A stretch of DNA of 64,000 nt from NCBI GenBank assembly GCA_020638465.1, contig JACKIM010000002.1:1798001-1862000 (forward strand). Reading direction: 5' to 3'. Of the stretch, positions 1 through 8,938 are shown piece after piece. The DNA is from Geminicoccaceae bacterium (GTDB taxonomy: Bacteria > Pseudomonadota > Alphaproteobacteria > Geminicoccales > Geminicoccaceae). A model generated the notes under the pieces. The model was not told the DNA's origin. It ran no database searches and saw nothing but the letters and a program-made list of their open reading frames with translations. The position numbers were made by a program, and so were the translations under genes. The stretch's first letter is position 1. Each line of letters starts with the position of its first letter.

Positions 1-483
1 CCGGGCAATGATGACGACGGCATCGGCGGCATGGGCAAGGGCGTCGAAATTGCAGGGCACGCCCCTGGCGGTGCGGCCGCACTCGACCACTTCCATGCCG
101 GCCCGCACGGGCGCTCCGGTGCGCGCCTCGTCCACTCCCAGCCGGGCCAGCACGCCCGCCTGCCCCTCGGCGGTGCCGCCACCGTGGCTGCCCATGGCCG
201 GGACGATGAAGGGGTCGAGCCCCCGCTCGCGCAACCATGCGACGACGGTCCGCGCCAGCAGGCCGATATGGGCGATGCCGCGGCTGCCGACGGCGATGGC
301 GACGCTCGATCCGCGCGGAAGGGAGACGAGCCGGGCTGACCGGTCGAGGGCGGCGCGCACGCCACCCTCGATGTCGCCGATGGCCGGAGCCGTCGGCTGC
401 CGCAACTTCACGCGCGCCACCTCCGGCAGCGGCACGGATCCGAGCGAGGGGATCGGCACGGCCGGAAAGGTCGGGTTCAGCAT
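1..483 (-). CDS. LarA/DUF2088 family protein, N-terminal part (gene continues beyond window)
   Basis: Only the first 161 codons lie in the window. The start is the ATG at 483, with GGAG about 9 nt upstream and a 17-bp gap after the ApnO-like gene, so it is the last visible gene of the operon. The part seen resembles the N-terminal domain of nickel-dependent lactate racemase (LarA, DUF2088): a GSRGIAHI stretch near residue 67 followed by a PAMGSHGGG motif near residue 94. LarA proteins invert or otherwise rework 2-hydroxy acids using a nickel-pincer cofactor. Here the operon suggests a branched or four-carbon hydroxy acid as substrate, which is inference. The C-terminal half, with the metal-binding and cofactor residues, is not visible, so catalytic competence cannot be judged. 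Confidence 0.7.
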   Translation of the reverse strand, partial: MLNPTFPAVPIPSLGSVPLPEVARVKLRQPTAPAIGDIEGGVRAALDRSARLVSLPRGSSVAIAVGSRGIAHIGLLARTVVAWLRERGLDPFIVPAMGSHGGGTAEGQAGVLARLGVDEARTGAPVRAGMEVVECGRTARGVPCNFDALAHAADAVVIIAR

Positions 484-500
484 GGTCCGAGACTCCGGTG

Positions 501-1346
501 TCAGGATTGCGGGTTGCAGATGTCCTGCACGGATTTCTTCACGGCGGCCGGATCGAAGACGGCTTCGAGCCAGTTGTCCTTGAAGATGACCGGCCTCGCT
601 TGGTCGATGGCATGCAGCGCGCCATCGGAGAACTTGCCTTCCTTGAAGATCTCGAAGGCGATGGCGAGCTCGATGGTCAGGTGTCCGAGAATGAAGTCGA
701 AGGCGGCCTGCCGCGGCACACCCCGGCGGATCGCCTCGTCGGCGGCCTCGCGCAGGGCCAGCGCCATGGTCGCACCGACCGTCTCGCTCAGGGCAGGTTC
801 GAGGATGGCGACCCCTTCGACGGTGCAACGGTGCGAGCGCATCACCGGCCCGTAGATCACCCGTGCGATGTCCTCGCAGAGCTTGTAGTGCTCCTCCGGC
901 CCCTGCATCAGCGCACAGACGATATGCTGCTTGGCATGCACACCGCCGAAGAAATCGCCCTTGCCCTCGGGCGTCGTCTCGTCATTGAAGATCGGCGGAT
1001 GGCAGGGATGGGTGATGAAGTAGGTTATGTCGCTGCGTTGGGGCAGTTCGCCCGCATGCGGCGCGGCGGCATCCAGCATGATGACCGCCGTTCCCGGCTT
1101 CAGGCTGTCGACGAAGGTCGAAAGGATCTTGCCGATGAGGCGGTCCGGCACAGCCATGATGATCACGTCCGCACGGGCCAGCGCCGCATCCTGGTCCACG
1201 CAGTCCACCGCCAGCGCCTTCTTCAGCCGCTCGCGGCCTCCGGCCGATACCTCGACATGGTCGACCTCGTAATCAGAGCTGGCAAGATTGGTGGCCAGCC
1301 TTACGCCCATCTTGCCACCGGCACCCAGCAACGCGATCCGTGTCAT
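501..1346 (-). CDS. apnO: ApnO-like D-apionate oxidoisomerase (phosphogluconate dehydrogenase-like NAD protein)
   Basis: A 281-residue protein with a Rossmann start (LLGAGGKMG, residues 5-13) and a C-terminal all-helical domain of the PGDH_C type. I chose the ATG at 1346 because GGGGAGG lies about 10 nt upstream; a longer reading from 1397 has no family-like sequence. ApnO enzymes convert D-apionate to 3-oxo-isoapionate in a combined NAD-dependent oxidation and isomerisation. Visible anchors are the THPCHPP stretch near residue 117 and an acidic/histidine-rich middle. It sits 51 bp after the DUF1537 kinase, which in the known route phosphorylates the ApnO product. The family call is fairly safe; the exact substrate rests on the neighbourhood. 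Confidence 0.65.
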   Translation of the reverse strand: MTRIALLGAGGKMGVRLATNLASSDYEVDHVEVSAGGRERLKKALAVDCVDQDAALARADVIIMAVPDRLIGKILSTFVDSLKPGTAVIMLDAAAPHAGELPQRSDITYFITHPCHPPIFNDETTPEGKGDFFGGVHAKQHIVCALMQGPEEHYKLCEDIARVIYGPVMRSHRCTVEGVAILEPALSETVGATMALALREAADEAIRRGVPRQAAFDFILGHLTIELAIAFEIFKEGKFSDGALHAIDQARPVIFKDNWLEAVFDPAAVKKSVQDICNPQS

Positions 1347-1397
1347 TCCAGCATTCCTCCCCGTTCGGCCCGCTCCATGCGCACCGTTGCAGCACAA

Positions 1398-2771
1398 TCA
1401 GCCGTCCGGCCGCCCTCCGGCGCGAACCGCTCCAAAATAGTCAACCGCTCCCATTTGCCCACCCTTGAGCGCGAGTTCCAGCCCGTCGAGGGCGGGATCG
1501 GCGGCAAAAGCCCGGCACAATGCCGCTCCCGGAGCGATCGCGGCACGGGCTTCGAGCGCGTGAACGCCCATGGCCATGGCGGCATGGCCCGAAGTATCGC
1601 CGCCGGCGATCAGCGCGCGGCCGGTGCCCGTCGCGCGGATCATGGCGGCAAGGGCACGGCCGAGCCCGTCGCCGATGCGGTCCATGACAAGCTGGGAAGT
1701 CACATTGCCGTTCCTGACGGCGTCGCGCAGGCGCCCGGTGGCCGGATCATCCGGGCCACGGGCGGTGACGATGAGCGGGCTGACGGCATCATCGAGACCG
1801 GCAAGCGCCGCGTCCACCGCGCGGCCGACAGCGGCCTGCCATTCGGTCCCGTCCACGGCTGCTGCCGCGTCCAGCTGCACGACGCGAAACCCGTTCGCCT
1901 CGGCCCAGTCGATCTGGCTTGCGGTCACCGGCGAAACCGATCCCGACACGGCGGCGATCCTGCCGAGCGCGGCAGCTCGTGGCGGTGCCGGGGGGTGCGG
2001 CAGCAGGCCCGCATCCTGCCACCACGCGCACAGGGCATATTCGATCCCCTGGGAACCGATGCAGAACACGTCGCCCTGCTCTTCCGCAGCCTTCCAGATC
2101 AGCCTGCCGGCCTCGCGCAGCGTCTCGTCGTCGACGGTGTCGAGGGCCACGATCCCGGCACCGGCCGCACGTTCGGCGGCGAGCCTGATGTCGGCACGGC
2201 CTTCCTTCATCGACACCAGATCGACGAGCCCCAGCGGCATGCGGGTCTGGCGGGCCAGATGCAGGCGGACATCCCCTTCGTCCATCGGCGTCACCGGATG
2301 GCGTTGCATGACCGGATGACGGTCGATGCGCCATGTGTCGCCGGCATAGTCCGCAAACAGGTTGCCGAACGCCTGATAGCGCCGGATCGCCGGTGCCGCG
2401 ACCAGAAAGGGTATCCATGCCCCGTCGAAATGCTCGCGGCCGATCTCGGCGGCCGTGCCGATCGACCCCACATGCGGCGCAGAATCCAGCGTCGAACAGG
2501 TCTTGTAGTGGCGGACCTTCGCATCCAGCGATGCGAGAAAGGCATAGGCTCCGGGCAGATTCTCGCGCATCCATTGCGGCGATTGCGAGCGGGCGACACC
2601 GGCAATGCCGATGCCGCGATATCCCTCGTGCCGGGATTGCTGCTCAGGTGTCGGAACACCCAGATAGAGGATGGTCGGCAGGCCGTTGAAGGTCAGCACC
2701 TCCATCACCGCCGTCGAGCCGGTAAAGTCGTCACCGTAGAAGGCCACCAGCGGTCCTGCTGGCAGGCTCAT
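1398..2771 (-). CDS. oiaK: four-carbon acid sugar kinase (DUF1537), probable 3-oxo-isoapionate kinase
   Basis: A 457-residue protein of the DUF1537 kinase family: an N-terminal substrate domain with YGDDFTGS near residue 12 and a C-terminal nucleotide-binding domain with AGGDTSG near residue 389. These kinases phosphorylate four-carbon or branched sugar acids with ATP; OiaK makes 3-oxo-isoapionate 4-phosphate. Its ATG overlaps the stop of the RuBisCO-like gene by 4 bp (ATGA), so the two are translationally coupled, and the RuBisCO-like protein would consume the phosphorylated product. Substrate assignment is from context: DUF1537 also includes D-threonate, D-erythronate and L-threonate kinases, but those travel with PdxA2 or class II aldolases, not with a RuBisCO-like protein and ApnO. 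Confidence 0.68.
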   Translation of the reverse strand: MSLPAGPLVAFYGDDFTGSTAVMEVLTFNGLPTILYLGVPTPEQQSRHEGYRGIGIAGVARSQSPQWMRENLPGAYAFLASLDAKVRHYKTCSTLDSAPHVGSIGTAAEIGREHFDGAWIPFLVAAPAIRRYQAFGNLFADYAGDTWRIDRHPVMQRHPVTPMDEGDVRLHLARQTRMPLGLVDLVSMKEGRADIRLAAERAAGAGIVALDTVDDETLREAGRLIWKAAEEQGDVFCIGSQGIEYALCAWWQDAGLLPHPPAPPRAAALGRIAAVSGSVSPVTASQIDWAEANGFRVVQLDAAAAVDGTEWQAAVGRAVDAALAGLDDAVSPLIVTARGPDDPATGRLRDAVRNGNVTSQLVMDRIGDGLGRALAAMIRATGTGRALIAGGDTSGHAAMAMGVHALEARAAIAPGAALCRAFAADPALDGLELALKGGQMGAVDYFGAVRAGGRPDG

Positions 2772-3979
2772 GCCTGCACTCCCGATTGCACCGCATCGTC
2801 CCAGGCTTCACGCAGGGCCCGCACTCCCGCCGCGGGACCGCCCGGATGGGCCATGATGCCGCCGCCCGCGGCAAAGATCAGGTCAACCGAGCCCAGGGCC
2901 TTCCAGGTCGGCAGCGCCTGCTTCGGCGTCTGCCCGGAGGAGAACACCGGCATGGCCAGCGCCGGACGGTCCTCGAACATCGGCGTCAGGCAGGTGCGCG
3001 CCGAGGCGATGACACTGCCGTCATCCTCGCAGAACTTGTTGGCGATCCCGTTGACATGCAGGTGATCGGCTCCCGCCAGCCGCCAGATCTTCTGCCAGGC
3101 GACATAGGACCAGCCGAGCAGCGGATGGCGGGACAGGTAGCCCCAGCCGTTGCGGTGGGCATGGATCGGCAGTTCGCTCATGCGTCCCAGCTCGATCATG
3201 CCGGCAAGGCCGACGGAGTTGAGGCTGGCCATGACGCAGGTGCCGCCCAGGTCGCGCACCAGATCGTGCCGCCGACGCATCTCGTCGAGATCGCCGGTGA
3301 TGTTGAAGGCGAACATCACCTTCTTTCCGGTACGTTCGGCGTGATCGTTGACGACCCGCATCACCGCCCGGGCACGCTCTTCGAACGGACAGGCCGGGCC
3401 ATCGGCCTGAAGTTCGTCATCCTTGATGAAGTCGATGCCGGCATGCGCAAGCATGTCCACGAGCCCGGCGGTCTGCCGCGCATCGAAGCCCACCGAGGGC
3501 TTGACGATGGTGCCGACCAGCGGCCGATCGTCGACGCCGGAAAGCCGCCTGGTACCCTCGATACCGAAGCGCGGTCCGGCATAACGGTCGGCGAAGGCCC
3601 CCGGCAGGCGGATATCGAGCAGGCGCAGACCCGAGACCTGCTTCAGTTCGAACAGGTTGCCGGCGACGGTGGCAACGAGATTGGGCAGGCTCGCGCCGAG
3701 ATTGGCGAGCGGCCATGACAGCGTCATCCTCGCCCGGCGATACGGCGTGCTGCCGTCACGGCCGGCTCCCGGCAGCGACGGTTCCCCGACCTCGCCGATC
3801 ACCTCCAGACGCTCGACCCGTGCCGCCGAACGCTCCTTCAGCTCCGGCGTCTCCCCCGGGACGGGCACGAAGGTGCCACTCGACTGTTCCCCGGCCACGA
3901 CGGCAGCCGCGACCGCCGGGTCGTATCCGGTCTCGATCAGATAGTCCGCCTCGATCCGCTCGTCCGCCACCCCAGTCAA
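2768..3979 (-). CDS. RuBisCO-like protein, probable 3-oxo-isoapionate-4-phosphate decarboxylase or transcarboxylase/hydrolase
   Basis: About 403 residues with the RuBisCO large-subunit fold. Visible motifs are KPSVGF (residue ~160), FIKDDE with the lysine that is carbamylated in RuBisCO plus its two acidic metal ligands (~184-189), HAHR (~273-276), a loop-6-like NGIANKF that keeps a lysine, SSG, and GGGIMAHPGGPAAG. This is an active-site-intact RuBisCO-like protein, not the methionine-salvage enolase in context. In the apionate pathways RuBisCO-like proteins either decarboxylate 3-oxo-isoapionate 4-phosphate or split it to 3-phosphoglycerate and glycolate; I cannot tell which. Start: TTG at 3979, with GGGGGAGGG ending 4 nt before it. 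A GTG at 3970 and a TTG at 4000 are in frame alternatives. Confidence 0.75.
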   Translation of the reverse strand: MTGVADERIEADYLIETGYDPAVAAAVVAGEQSSGTFVPVPGETPELKERSAARVERLEVIGEVGEPSLPGAGRDGSTPYRRARMTLSWPLANLGASLPNLVATVAGNLFELKQVSGLRLLDIRLPGAFADRYAGPRFGIEGTRRLSGVDDRPLVGTIVKPSVGFDARQTAGLVDMLAHAGIDFIKDDELQADGPACPFEERARAVMRVVNDHAERTGKKVMFAFNITGDLDEMRRRHDLVRDLGGTCVMASLNSVGLAGMIELGRMSELPIHAHRNGWGYLSRHPLLGWSYVAWQKIWRLAGADHLHVNGIANKFCEDDGSVIASARTCLTPMFEDRPALAMPVFSSGQTPKQALPTWKALGSVDLIFAAGGGIMAHPGGPAAGVRALREAWDDAVQSGVQA

Positions 3980-4066
3980 GCCGCCCTCCCCCAGCTGCAA
4001 CCGACGGCATTGGTATAGCAGGGCTGCGGGACGTTGACGACAGCAACGGTACGCGGCGATGAACGG

Positions 4067-6214
4067 TCATCCGGGATTTTCCCCGGGATCGGCACTGTAG
4101 ATCCGGCCGGTGAGCCAGTCGGGCCAGTCGCGTTCGAAGAAGGAGCGCGCATCCTCGTCGAAGGGTCGGTTGGCACGGGTGGCGATGTCGAAATCATCGT
4201 CGTTCCGACGGACAACAATCTGTTCGTCCCTGTGCGCATCCCGCTCCCTGCGAAAGCGGTAGTCCTCCAGCGGACCGCCAGCGGCAAGCGGCACCGATTC
4301 GCCCGACGGATCGCAAATCGCGCGAGCGCCACGGCTACCGCCGCCCTGGCGGATGAAATAGTCGAGGGCGGCAAGCACGGCCTGCGATGCCACGGCCATC
4401 TGCTGCCGCTGGATGGCCTGTGCCGCAAGGGCCGGCCGCTCGCAGGCAATACCATGAGCGCGGATTTCGGCGTTGAGCGCACGCGCCTCCGCCAGCGCGT
4501 CTGCAACATCGCCGGGCGTGCAGATCATGCCGGCACTGTCGCTCATGCGCGCCTGAACGCTGGCGCGCACCGATCCGGGGGTCAGCGGGCTGTCCGACCG
4601 CAGCAGGCCGGTCACATGCGCCACGGCCCGCTCGACGATCCCGGCGATATCCTCCTTCGCCGCATCCCCGGCACAACCGCTGGCGGCTATGTGCTCGGCT
4701 GCGCGGGTACCGAACACCTGTCCCGAGATCAGCGCAGCGCCGCCGGGCCTGGTGACACCGTGGGTCCCGGCCGCCTCTCCGATGGCATAACAACCGGCAA
4801 GACTGCTCCGCCCCCAGACATCCACGGCGATTCCACCGTTCATATGCTGGTTGTTGACGGCAAATTCCAGCGGTTCGGCCGCAATGTCGACCTTGTAACG
4901 GCGGTAGAGTTCGATCGAGAGCGGATTCATGTGGCGCAGGCGGCCGATCGGCATCGCCTGCCTTGCACCCGCATGTGCGAGATAGCGGGTGACGTCCTCG
5001 TCGAGCCGGTCGAGGTCGAAGGGTTCGTCGCCCGGCACCGGCAGCGGATTACGATTGAAATCCATGAAGACCCGCCGGCCGGAAGCCGTTTCGCGATGGA
5101 TCGCCAGGTCGACGAGACTGGAGCCGAAATCGAGCATGCGCGTGGAATGGAACGGCCACTGATAGCCCTTGCGGAAGAGATTGGAGGCAAGCTCGCGCGT
5201 CGTACGGTAGTACCCGCCCAGGAAATGATGTTCCCGGCCCTCGTCATCGAGCGAATAGACATGCGGCATGGCCTGGACATAGGTGCCCGACAGATTCCAC
5301 GGGAAACCCTCGCGCCGGGTTCCGATGCCGAACTGGCTTTCGGTCAGGTTGACCACCTCGATCCCGGCTTCCAGTGCCAGCCCGAGCGAACCGAAGCAGT
5401 TGTTGGGATAGACGCTGTCGCGATAGAGTTCGCCCGGACCGCCGGCTGCCAGTACGAGAACGGAGCACTGGAATACGACCAGCCCGAGCGGGTTGACCTC
5501 GCTGCGATCCTTCGCGCGGATCACCAGAACACCGCAGACGCGCGGCCCGCCGCCATCGTCGCGCGTCAGGATGCGCACCGCCGTGGTATGATTGTGGAAC
5601 GCGATACCGAGCAGGATTGCCTCCTCGGCCAGCACCTTGACCATCAACCTCGACGTGCGCGGGCCGCAACTGGTGGCACGCCCGACCTCGTCGTGGTCCG
5701 TCTGGTATCGCAGCGTGCCGCCCAGCGGCTCCTGCGGCAGCGGCAGCCCCAGATATTGCAGGGAGGCCACGGCGCGCGACGAGCCGACCGCCTCGACATA
5801 GGCGGTGTCCCGGTCCATCGCGCCTCCGGCACGAATGGCGCGGGCCATGGCCCGGTAGTCATCGCCCCGGTCGGCGGTGTTGGCGGTATGCAGTGTCTGC
5901 TTGTCGGACCCGGAGCAGGCCGAGGTGCCGCCAAAGGCGCTCTGGGTGATCATCGTCACATCGCAGCCGCGGCGGTGGAGTTCGACGGCAGCACGGCATC
6001 CGGCAGCACCGCTCCCGACGACCACGCAGCCGCTGCGATGCACGGGCAGCCGGTAGCCGGAAATCTCGACCATTCCGGTCGCCGGCCGTTCCGGCGGCAG
6101 ACGCGGCATGTCGACATCCGTCAGGGCATCGAGAATTTCCTGGGGTACGCTGTCCTTCACCGGGCCGTTCCATCGCTTGATCAATGACCGACGGGCAGTC
6201 GCCGGCACAGGCAT
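4067..6214 (-). CDS. FAD-dependent oxidoreductase of the fumarate reductase/FAD_binding_2 type
   Basis: A 715-residue flavoprotein. The dinucleotide fold is VVVGSGAAGCRAA near residue 64, followed by a GGTSACSGS FAD-contact stretch near 95, and the closing FAD motif GEAAGTHGVTRPGG near 486. It is larger than simple 3-ketosteroid or aspartate oxidases and has a long arginine/aspartate-rich C-terminal tail. No signal peptide or haem motif is seen, so it is probably cytoplasmic. It is the first gene of the operon, 87 bp before the RuBisCO-like gene, and probably oxidises or reduces the sugar-acid substrate, but no such step is established in the apionate route. The ATG at 6214 lacks a good ribosome site; a GTG at 6160 is an alternative start. 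Confidence 0.7.
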   Translation of the reverse strand: MPVPATARRSLIKRWNGPVKDSVPQEILDALTDVDMPRLPPERPATGMVEISGYRLPVHRSGCVVVGSGAAGCRAAVELHRRGCDVTMITQSAFGGTSACSGSDKQTLHTANTADRGDDYRAMARAIRAGGAMDRDTAYVEAVGSSRAVASLQYLGLPLPQEPLGGTLRYQTDHDEVGRATSCGPRTSRLMVKVLAEEAILLGIAFHNHTTAVRILTRDDGGGPRVCGVLVIRAKDRSEVNPLGLVVFQCSVLVLAAGGPGELYRDSVYPNNCFGSLGLALEAGIEVVNLTESQFGIGTRREGFPWNLSGTYVQAMPHVYSLDDEGREHHFLGGYYRTTRELASNLFRKGYQWPFHSTRMLDFGSSLVDLAIHRETASGRRVFMDFNRNPLPVPGDEPFDLDRLDEDVTRYLAHAGARQAMPIGRLRHMNPLSIELYRRYKVDIAAEPLEFAVNNQHMNGGIAVDVWGRSSLAGCYAIGEAAGTHGVTRPGGAALISGQVFGTRAAEHIAASGCAGDAAKEDIAGIVERAVAHVTGLLRSDSPLTPGSVRASVQARMSDSAGMICTPGDVADALAEARALNAEIRAHGIACERPALAAQAIQRQQMAVASQAVLAALDYFIRQGGGSRGARAICDPSGESVPLAAGGPLEDYRFRRERDAHRDEQIVVRRNDDDFDIATRANRPFDEDARSFFERDWPDWLTGRIYSADPGENPG

Positions 6215-6352
6215 TCTGGCAGGACGCGCGTTGCGTGGCGACCATGCAGATCACCCGGGGCTGGTGGAGGACCGAAATGCTGCTATCCCTCATGACAGCG
6301 TGACGATGGAAGGGCGACAGCCGAGTTGCCGTTGAGGTTCGGGGAGCTGCTC

Positions 6353-8050
6353 ATGACAAAGACAGGTGAAGAGGGTCACCGGCGCTGGACCATCCTCCAG
6401 GGTATAGGACCGGTCAGTGCATCGCAGATTCCCGCCGAGATCATCGCCGGCATGACGCTGGCTGCCCTGGCGATCCCCGAAGTGATGGGTTACACGAGAA
6501 TCTCCGGCACGCCCGTGATCACGGGTCTCTATACCATCCTCATTCCCATGGCCCTGTTCGCCATCTTCGGCTCCTCGCGCCACCTGGTGGTGGGGGCGGA
6601 TTCGGCGACGGCAGCCATCCTTGCCGCAGGGCTGGTGGGCATCGCCGCGACCGGTTCCGACGAGTATGTGGCACTCGCCGGAATTCTGGCCCTCATGGCC
6701 GCCGGCTTCCTCTTCCTTGCCCGGATCATCGGCCTGGGGTTCATGGCCGACTTCCTCTCGCGCACGGTGCTCATCGGCTTTCTCACCGGCGTCGGACTGC
6801 AGGTGGCCACGGGCGGGCTTGCCGGCATGCTCGGCCTGAAGGTCGGTGGCCACGATTCCACGAGCAGGATCCGTGACGGGATCGAGCAATACGGCCAGAT
6901 CAACATCCACGCCCTCGCCATGTCGCTGGCGACACTGGCGATCATCATCGGCGCGAGGAGAATCTCGCACAAGATCCCCGGCGCACTCATCGCGGTGGGA
7001 GGAGCCATCGCCCTGAGCTGGGCGCTGGACCTCGGGCGCTACATGCATGTTCTCGGCCATGTGCCGGGCGGGCTGCCGCAGATCGGATTGCCGGACATCC
7101 CCTGGAGCCTGCCACTGGTCATCAAGCTGGTTCCGATCGCCTTTGCGATGTCGGTGGTCATACTGGCCCAGAGCGCCGCCACCTCAAGGGCATATGCCGC
7201 CCGCTACAACGAGCGCTTCAGCGAGGATACCGATCTGGTCGGGCTGGGCATGGCCAATGTCGGGGCGGCACTGTCAGGCACCTTCGTCGTGAACGGCAGC
7301 CCTACAAAGACGCAGATGGTCGACAGCGCCGGCGGGCGTACCCAGCTTTCGCTGCTGGTCACATCGGGCATCGTGCTGCTGGTCCTGCTCTACCTTACCG
7401 ACCTGCTGGCATTCATGCCCGAAGCGGTATTGTCGGCGGTGGTGTTCCTCATCGGTGTCGATCTGATCGACATCAAGGGAATGCGCAGGATCTACGGCGA
7501 ACGACGCGCGGAATTCTGGATCGCCCTCATCACGGTCCTGACGGTGGTGCTGGTCGGTGTCGAGCAGGGCATCATCCTGGCCATCGTCATGTCACTGATC
7601 AGCCATACCCGGCACGGCTACCGGCCCAAGAACGTCCTGCTCCAGCCGACCATGGCCGGTGGCTGGCGGGCACAACCGGTCACGAGCGGGACCGAACCGC
7701 TGCCGGGACTGATGATCTACCGCTTCAGCCACAGCATGTACTACGCCAATACCAGCATCATGAGTGAGGAAATCCACGAACTGACCGGCAATGCCAACCC
7801 GCCGTTGCGCTGGTTCTGCATCGACATTTCCGCCGTCGATGACATCGACTTCTCGGCAGCCGAGACCTTGCGCTCGATCCACCGGACGCTGAGGGAGAGG
7901 AACATCCGCCTGGTCGCCACCCAGGTACTGGAAGACATCAACCAGGGAAGCCTTCATCAACTCGTGCAGATTCTCGGCCGGGATGCATTCTACGAAACGC
8001 TCACAGATGTCATGACCGCATACGAGAAAGCCATGCGGCTGCCCCGCTGA
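6353..8050 (+). CDS. SulP family inorganic anion transporter with STAS domain
   Basis: A 565-residue membrane protein with about a dozen hydrophobic segments and a cytoplasmic C-terminal STAS domain (from about residue 435). SulP proteins carry sulfate, bicarbonate or other anions by symport or exchange. The start is ATG 6353 behind GGGGAG; an upstream non-ATG reading at 6326 has no support. The gene stands alone, divergent from the flavoprotein (138-bp gap) and convergent with the Crp/Fnr gene (33-bp gap). No sulfate-assimilation or carbonic anhydrase gene is adjacent, so the anion cannot be named. The distant xsc gene releases sulfite, but nothing links the two directly. Confidence 0.85.
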   Translation: MTKTGEEGHRRWTILQGIGPVSASQIPAEIIAGMTLAALAIPEVMGYTRISGTPVITGLYTILIPMALFAIFGSSRHLVVGADSATAAILAAGLVGIAATGSDEYVALAGILALMAAGFLFLARIIGLGFMADFLSRTVLIGFLTGVGLQVATGGLAGMLGLKVGGHDSTSRIRDGIEQYGQINIHALAMSLATLAIIIGARRISHKIPGALIAVGGAIALSWALDLGRYMHVLGHVPGGLPQIGLPDIPWSLPLVIKLVPIAFAMSVVILAQSAATSRAYAARYNERFSEDTDLVGLGMANVGAALSGTFVVNGSPTKTQMVDSAGGRTQLSLLVTSGIVLLVLLYLTDLLAFMPEAVLSAVVFLIGVDLIDIKGMRRIYGERRAEFWIALITVLTVVLVGVEQGIILAIVMSLISHTRHGYRPKNVLLQPTMAGGWRAQPVTSGTEPLPGLMIYRFSHSMYYANTSIMSEEIHELTGNANPPLRWFCIDISAVDDIDFSAAETLRSIHRTLRERNIRLVATQVLEDINQGSLHQLVQILGRDAFYETLTDVMTAYEKAMRLPR

Positions 8051-8083
8051 CGGTCGCCGCAGACCGGACCCGCGGCCGGCAAG

Positions 8084-8782
8084 TTACAGGGTGCTGTCGT
8101 CGATGAGGGGGGTCGGTTTGGCGAGTTTCTTCAGATCGGCGGTTTCCCTGATGGAAATCATCGCGCCGTCACTGGTGACGCCATAGGCTTCAAGGCTGCG
8201 CAGGGCACGGCTGAGATTTTCAGGCGTCATGCCGAGGTAGAGGGCGATCTTGCGTTTTTCCATGGCCAGTTCGAAGACCGGCGCCCCACCAGCTCCCTCC
8301 TGTTGCCGAAGCAGGAAATTGGCCAGCCGTTCCAGGCCGTTGCGCAGCTTGAGATCCTTGGTGTGCCTGATCACGTCGCGATAGCAGGAGGCGAGTTCGC
8401 GAACGATCGCCCGGGCGAAGGCCGAGTCGATGTCGAAGACCTCGCGCACATCCTGAGAGGGAATCAGCACGATCCGCGACCGCCCGATGGTCCGGGCCGA
8501 CATCAGGCTGGGGGCATCCCGGATCGTGGCGGCGAGGATGAAGGTGCTGAGGGGCTCCACGGTCTGCATCACGGTCTCGCGACCATTCCAGCGGGCGAAC
8601 ATCTCCACCTGTCCATCGACCACGACATGCAGGAAATCGCATGGATCGCCTTCGCGCAGCAGTTCGATCTGCGGCGGAAAGGTCTGCACATAAGCGCCCC
8701 GCATCAGCGTTTCGAAGTTCGCCGTCTCGACCTTGCCGAACAACGGAAGCGAACGTACTTCCGGAAAATCCCGCTCCAGCAC
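8084..8782 (-). CDS. Crp/Fnr family transcriptional regulator (FNR-type recognition helix, no Fe-S cysteine cluster)
   Basis: A 232-residue regulator with an N-terminal cyclic-nucleotide-fold sensor domain (to about residue 120), a dimer helix and a C-terminal winged helix-turn-helix. In the recognition helix (residues 188-192) the order is E-N-L-S-R, the ExxSR pattern that reads TTGAT half-sites in FNR. It has only two cysteines (48 and 133), so it lacks the FNR iron-sulfur cluster and is more like the Dnr/NarR branch, which sense nitrogen oxides or other signals. The start is GTG 8782 behind GGGAGG with 6-nt spacing. A perfect FNR box lies 21 nt upstream of the start, and a second precedes the divergent narK, so it probably controls nitrate respiration and itself. 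Confidence 0.85.
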   Translation of the reverse strand: MLERDFPEVRSLPLFGKVETANFETLMRGAYVQTFPPQIELLREGDPCDFLHVVVDGQVEMFARWNGRETVMQTVEPLSTFILAATIRDAPSLMSARTIGRSRIVLIPSQDVREVFDIDSAFARAIVRELASCYRDVIRHTKDLKLRNGLERLANFLLRQQEGAGGAPVFELAMEKRKIALYLGMTPENLSRALRSLEAYGVTSDGAMISIRETADLKKLAKPTPLIDDSTL

Positions 8783-8802
8783 GGATACCTCCCGATCAAT
8801 GA

Positions 8803-8816
8803 TTGATAAATATCAA
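8803..8816. promoter_or_regulatory. FNR/Dnr-type box next to the Crp/Fnr gene
   Basis: The sequence TTGATAAATATCAA is a perfect match to TTGAT-N4-ATCAA. It ends 21 nt before the GTG of the minus-strand regulator gene. At that distance it would overlap the promoter or transcription start rather than sit at -41.5, so autorepression is more likely than activation; that is inference. Confidence 0.85.
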
Positions 8817-8938
8817 GTCAAAGGCAGGGCGGGTCAACCCTCTGCATCTCGTATATGGTTCATGCGATTTGCAGGTTTCATCCAGACTCATGATATTATT
8901 CCTCAATTCACTTATTTCGCCTGTTCCCCCGTGGAACC

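Noticed and set aside
237..3065. 942-codon plus-strand open frame over the apnO/oiaK region
   Set aside because: Arginine/histidine-rich composition and overlap with three recognisable minus-strand genes show it is non-coding.
4034..6187. 717-codon plus-strand frame opposite the flavoprotein
   Set aside because: It has no domain-like sequence, while the minus strand has intact FAD motifs over the same span.
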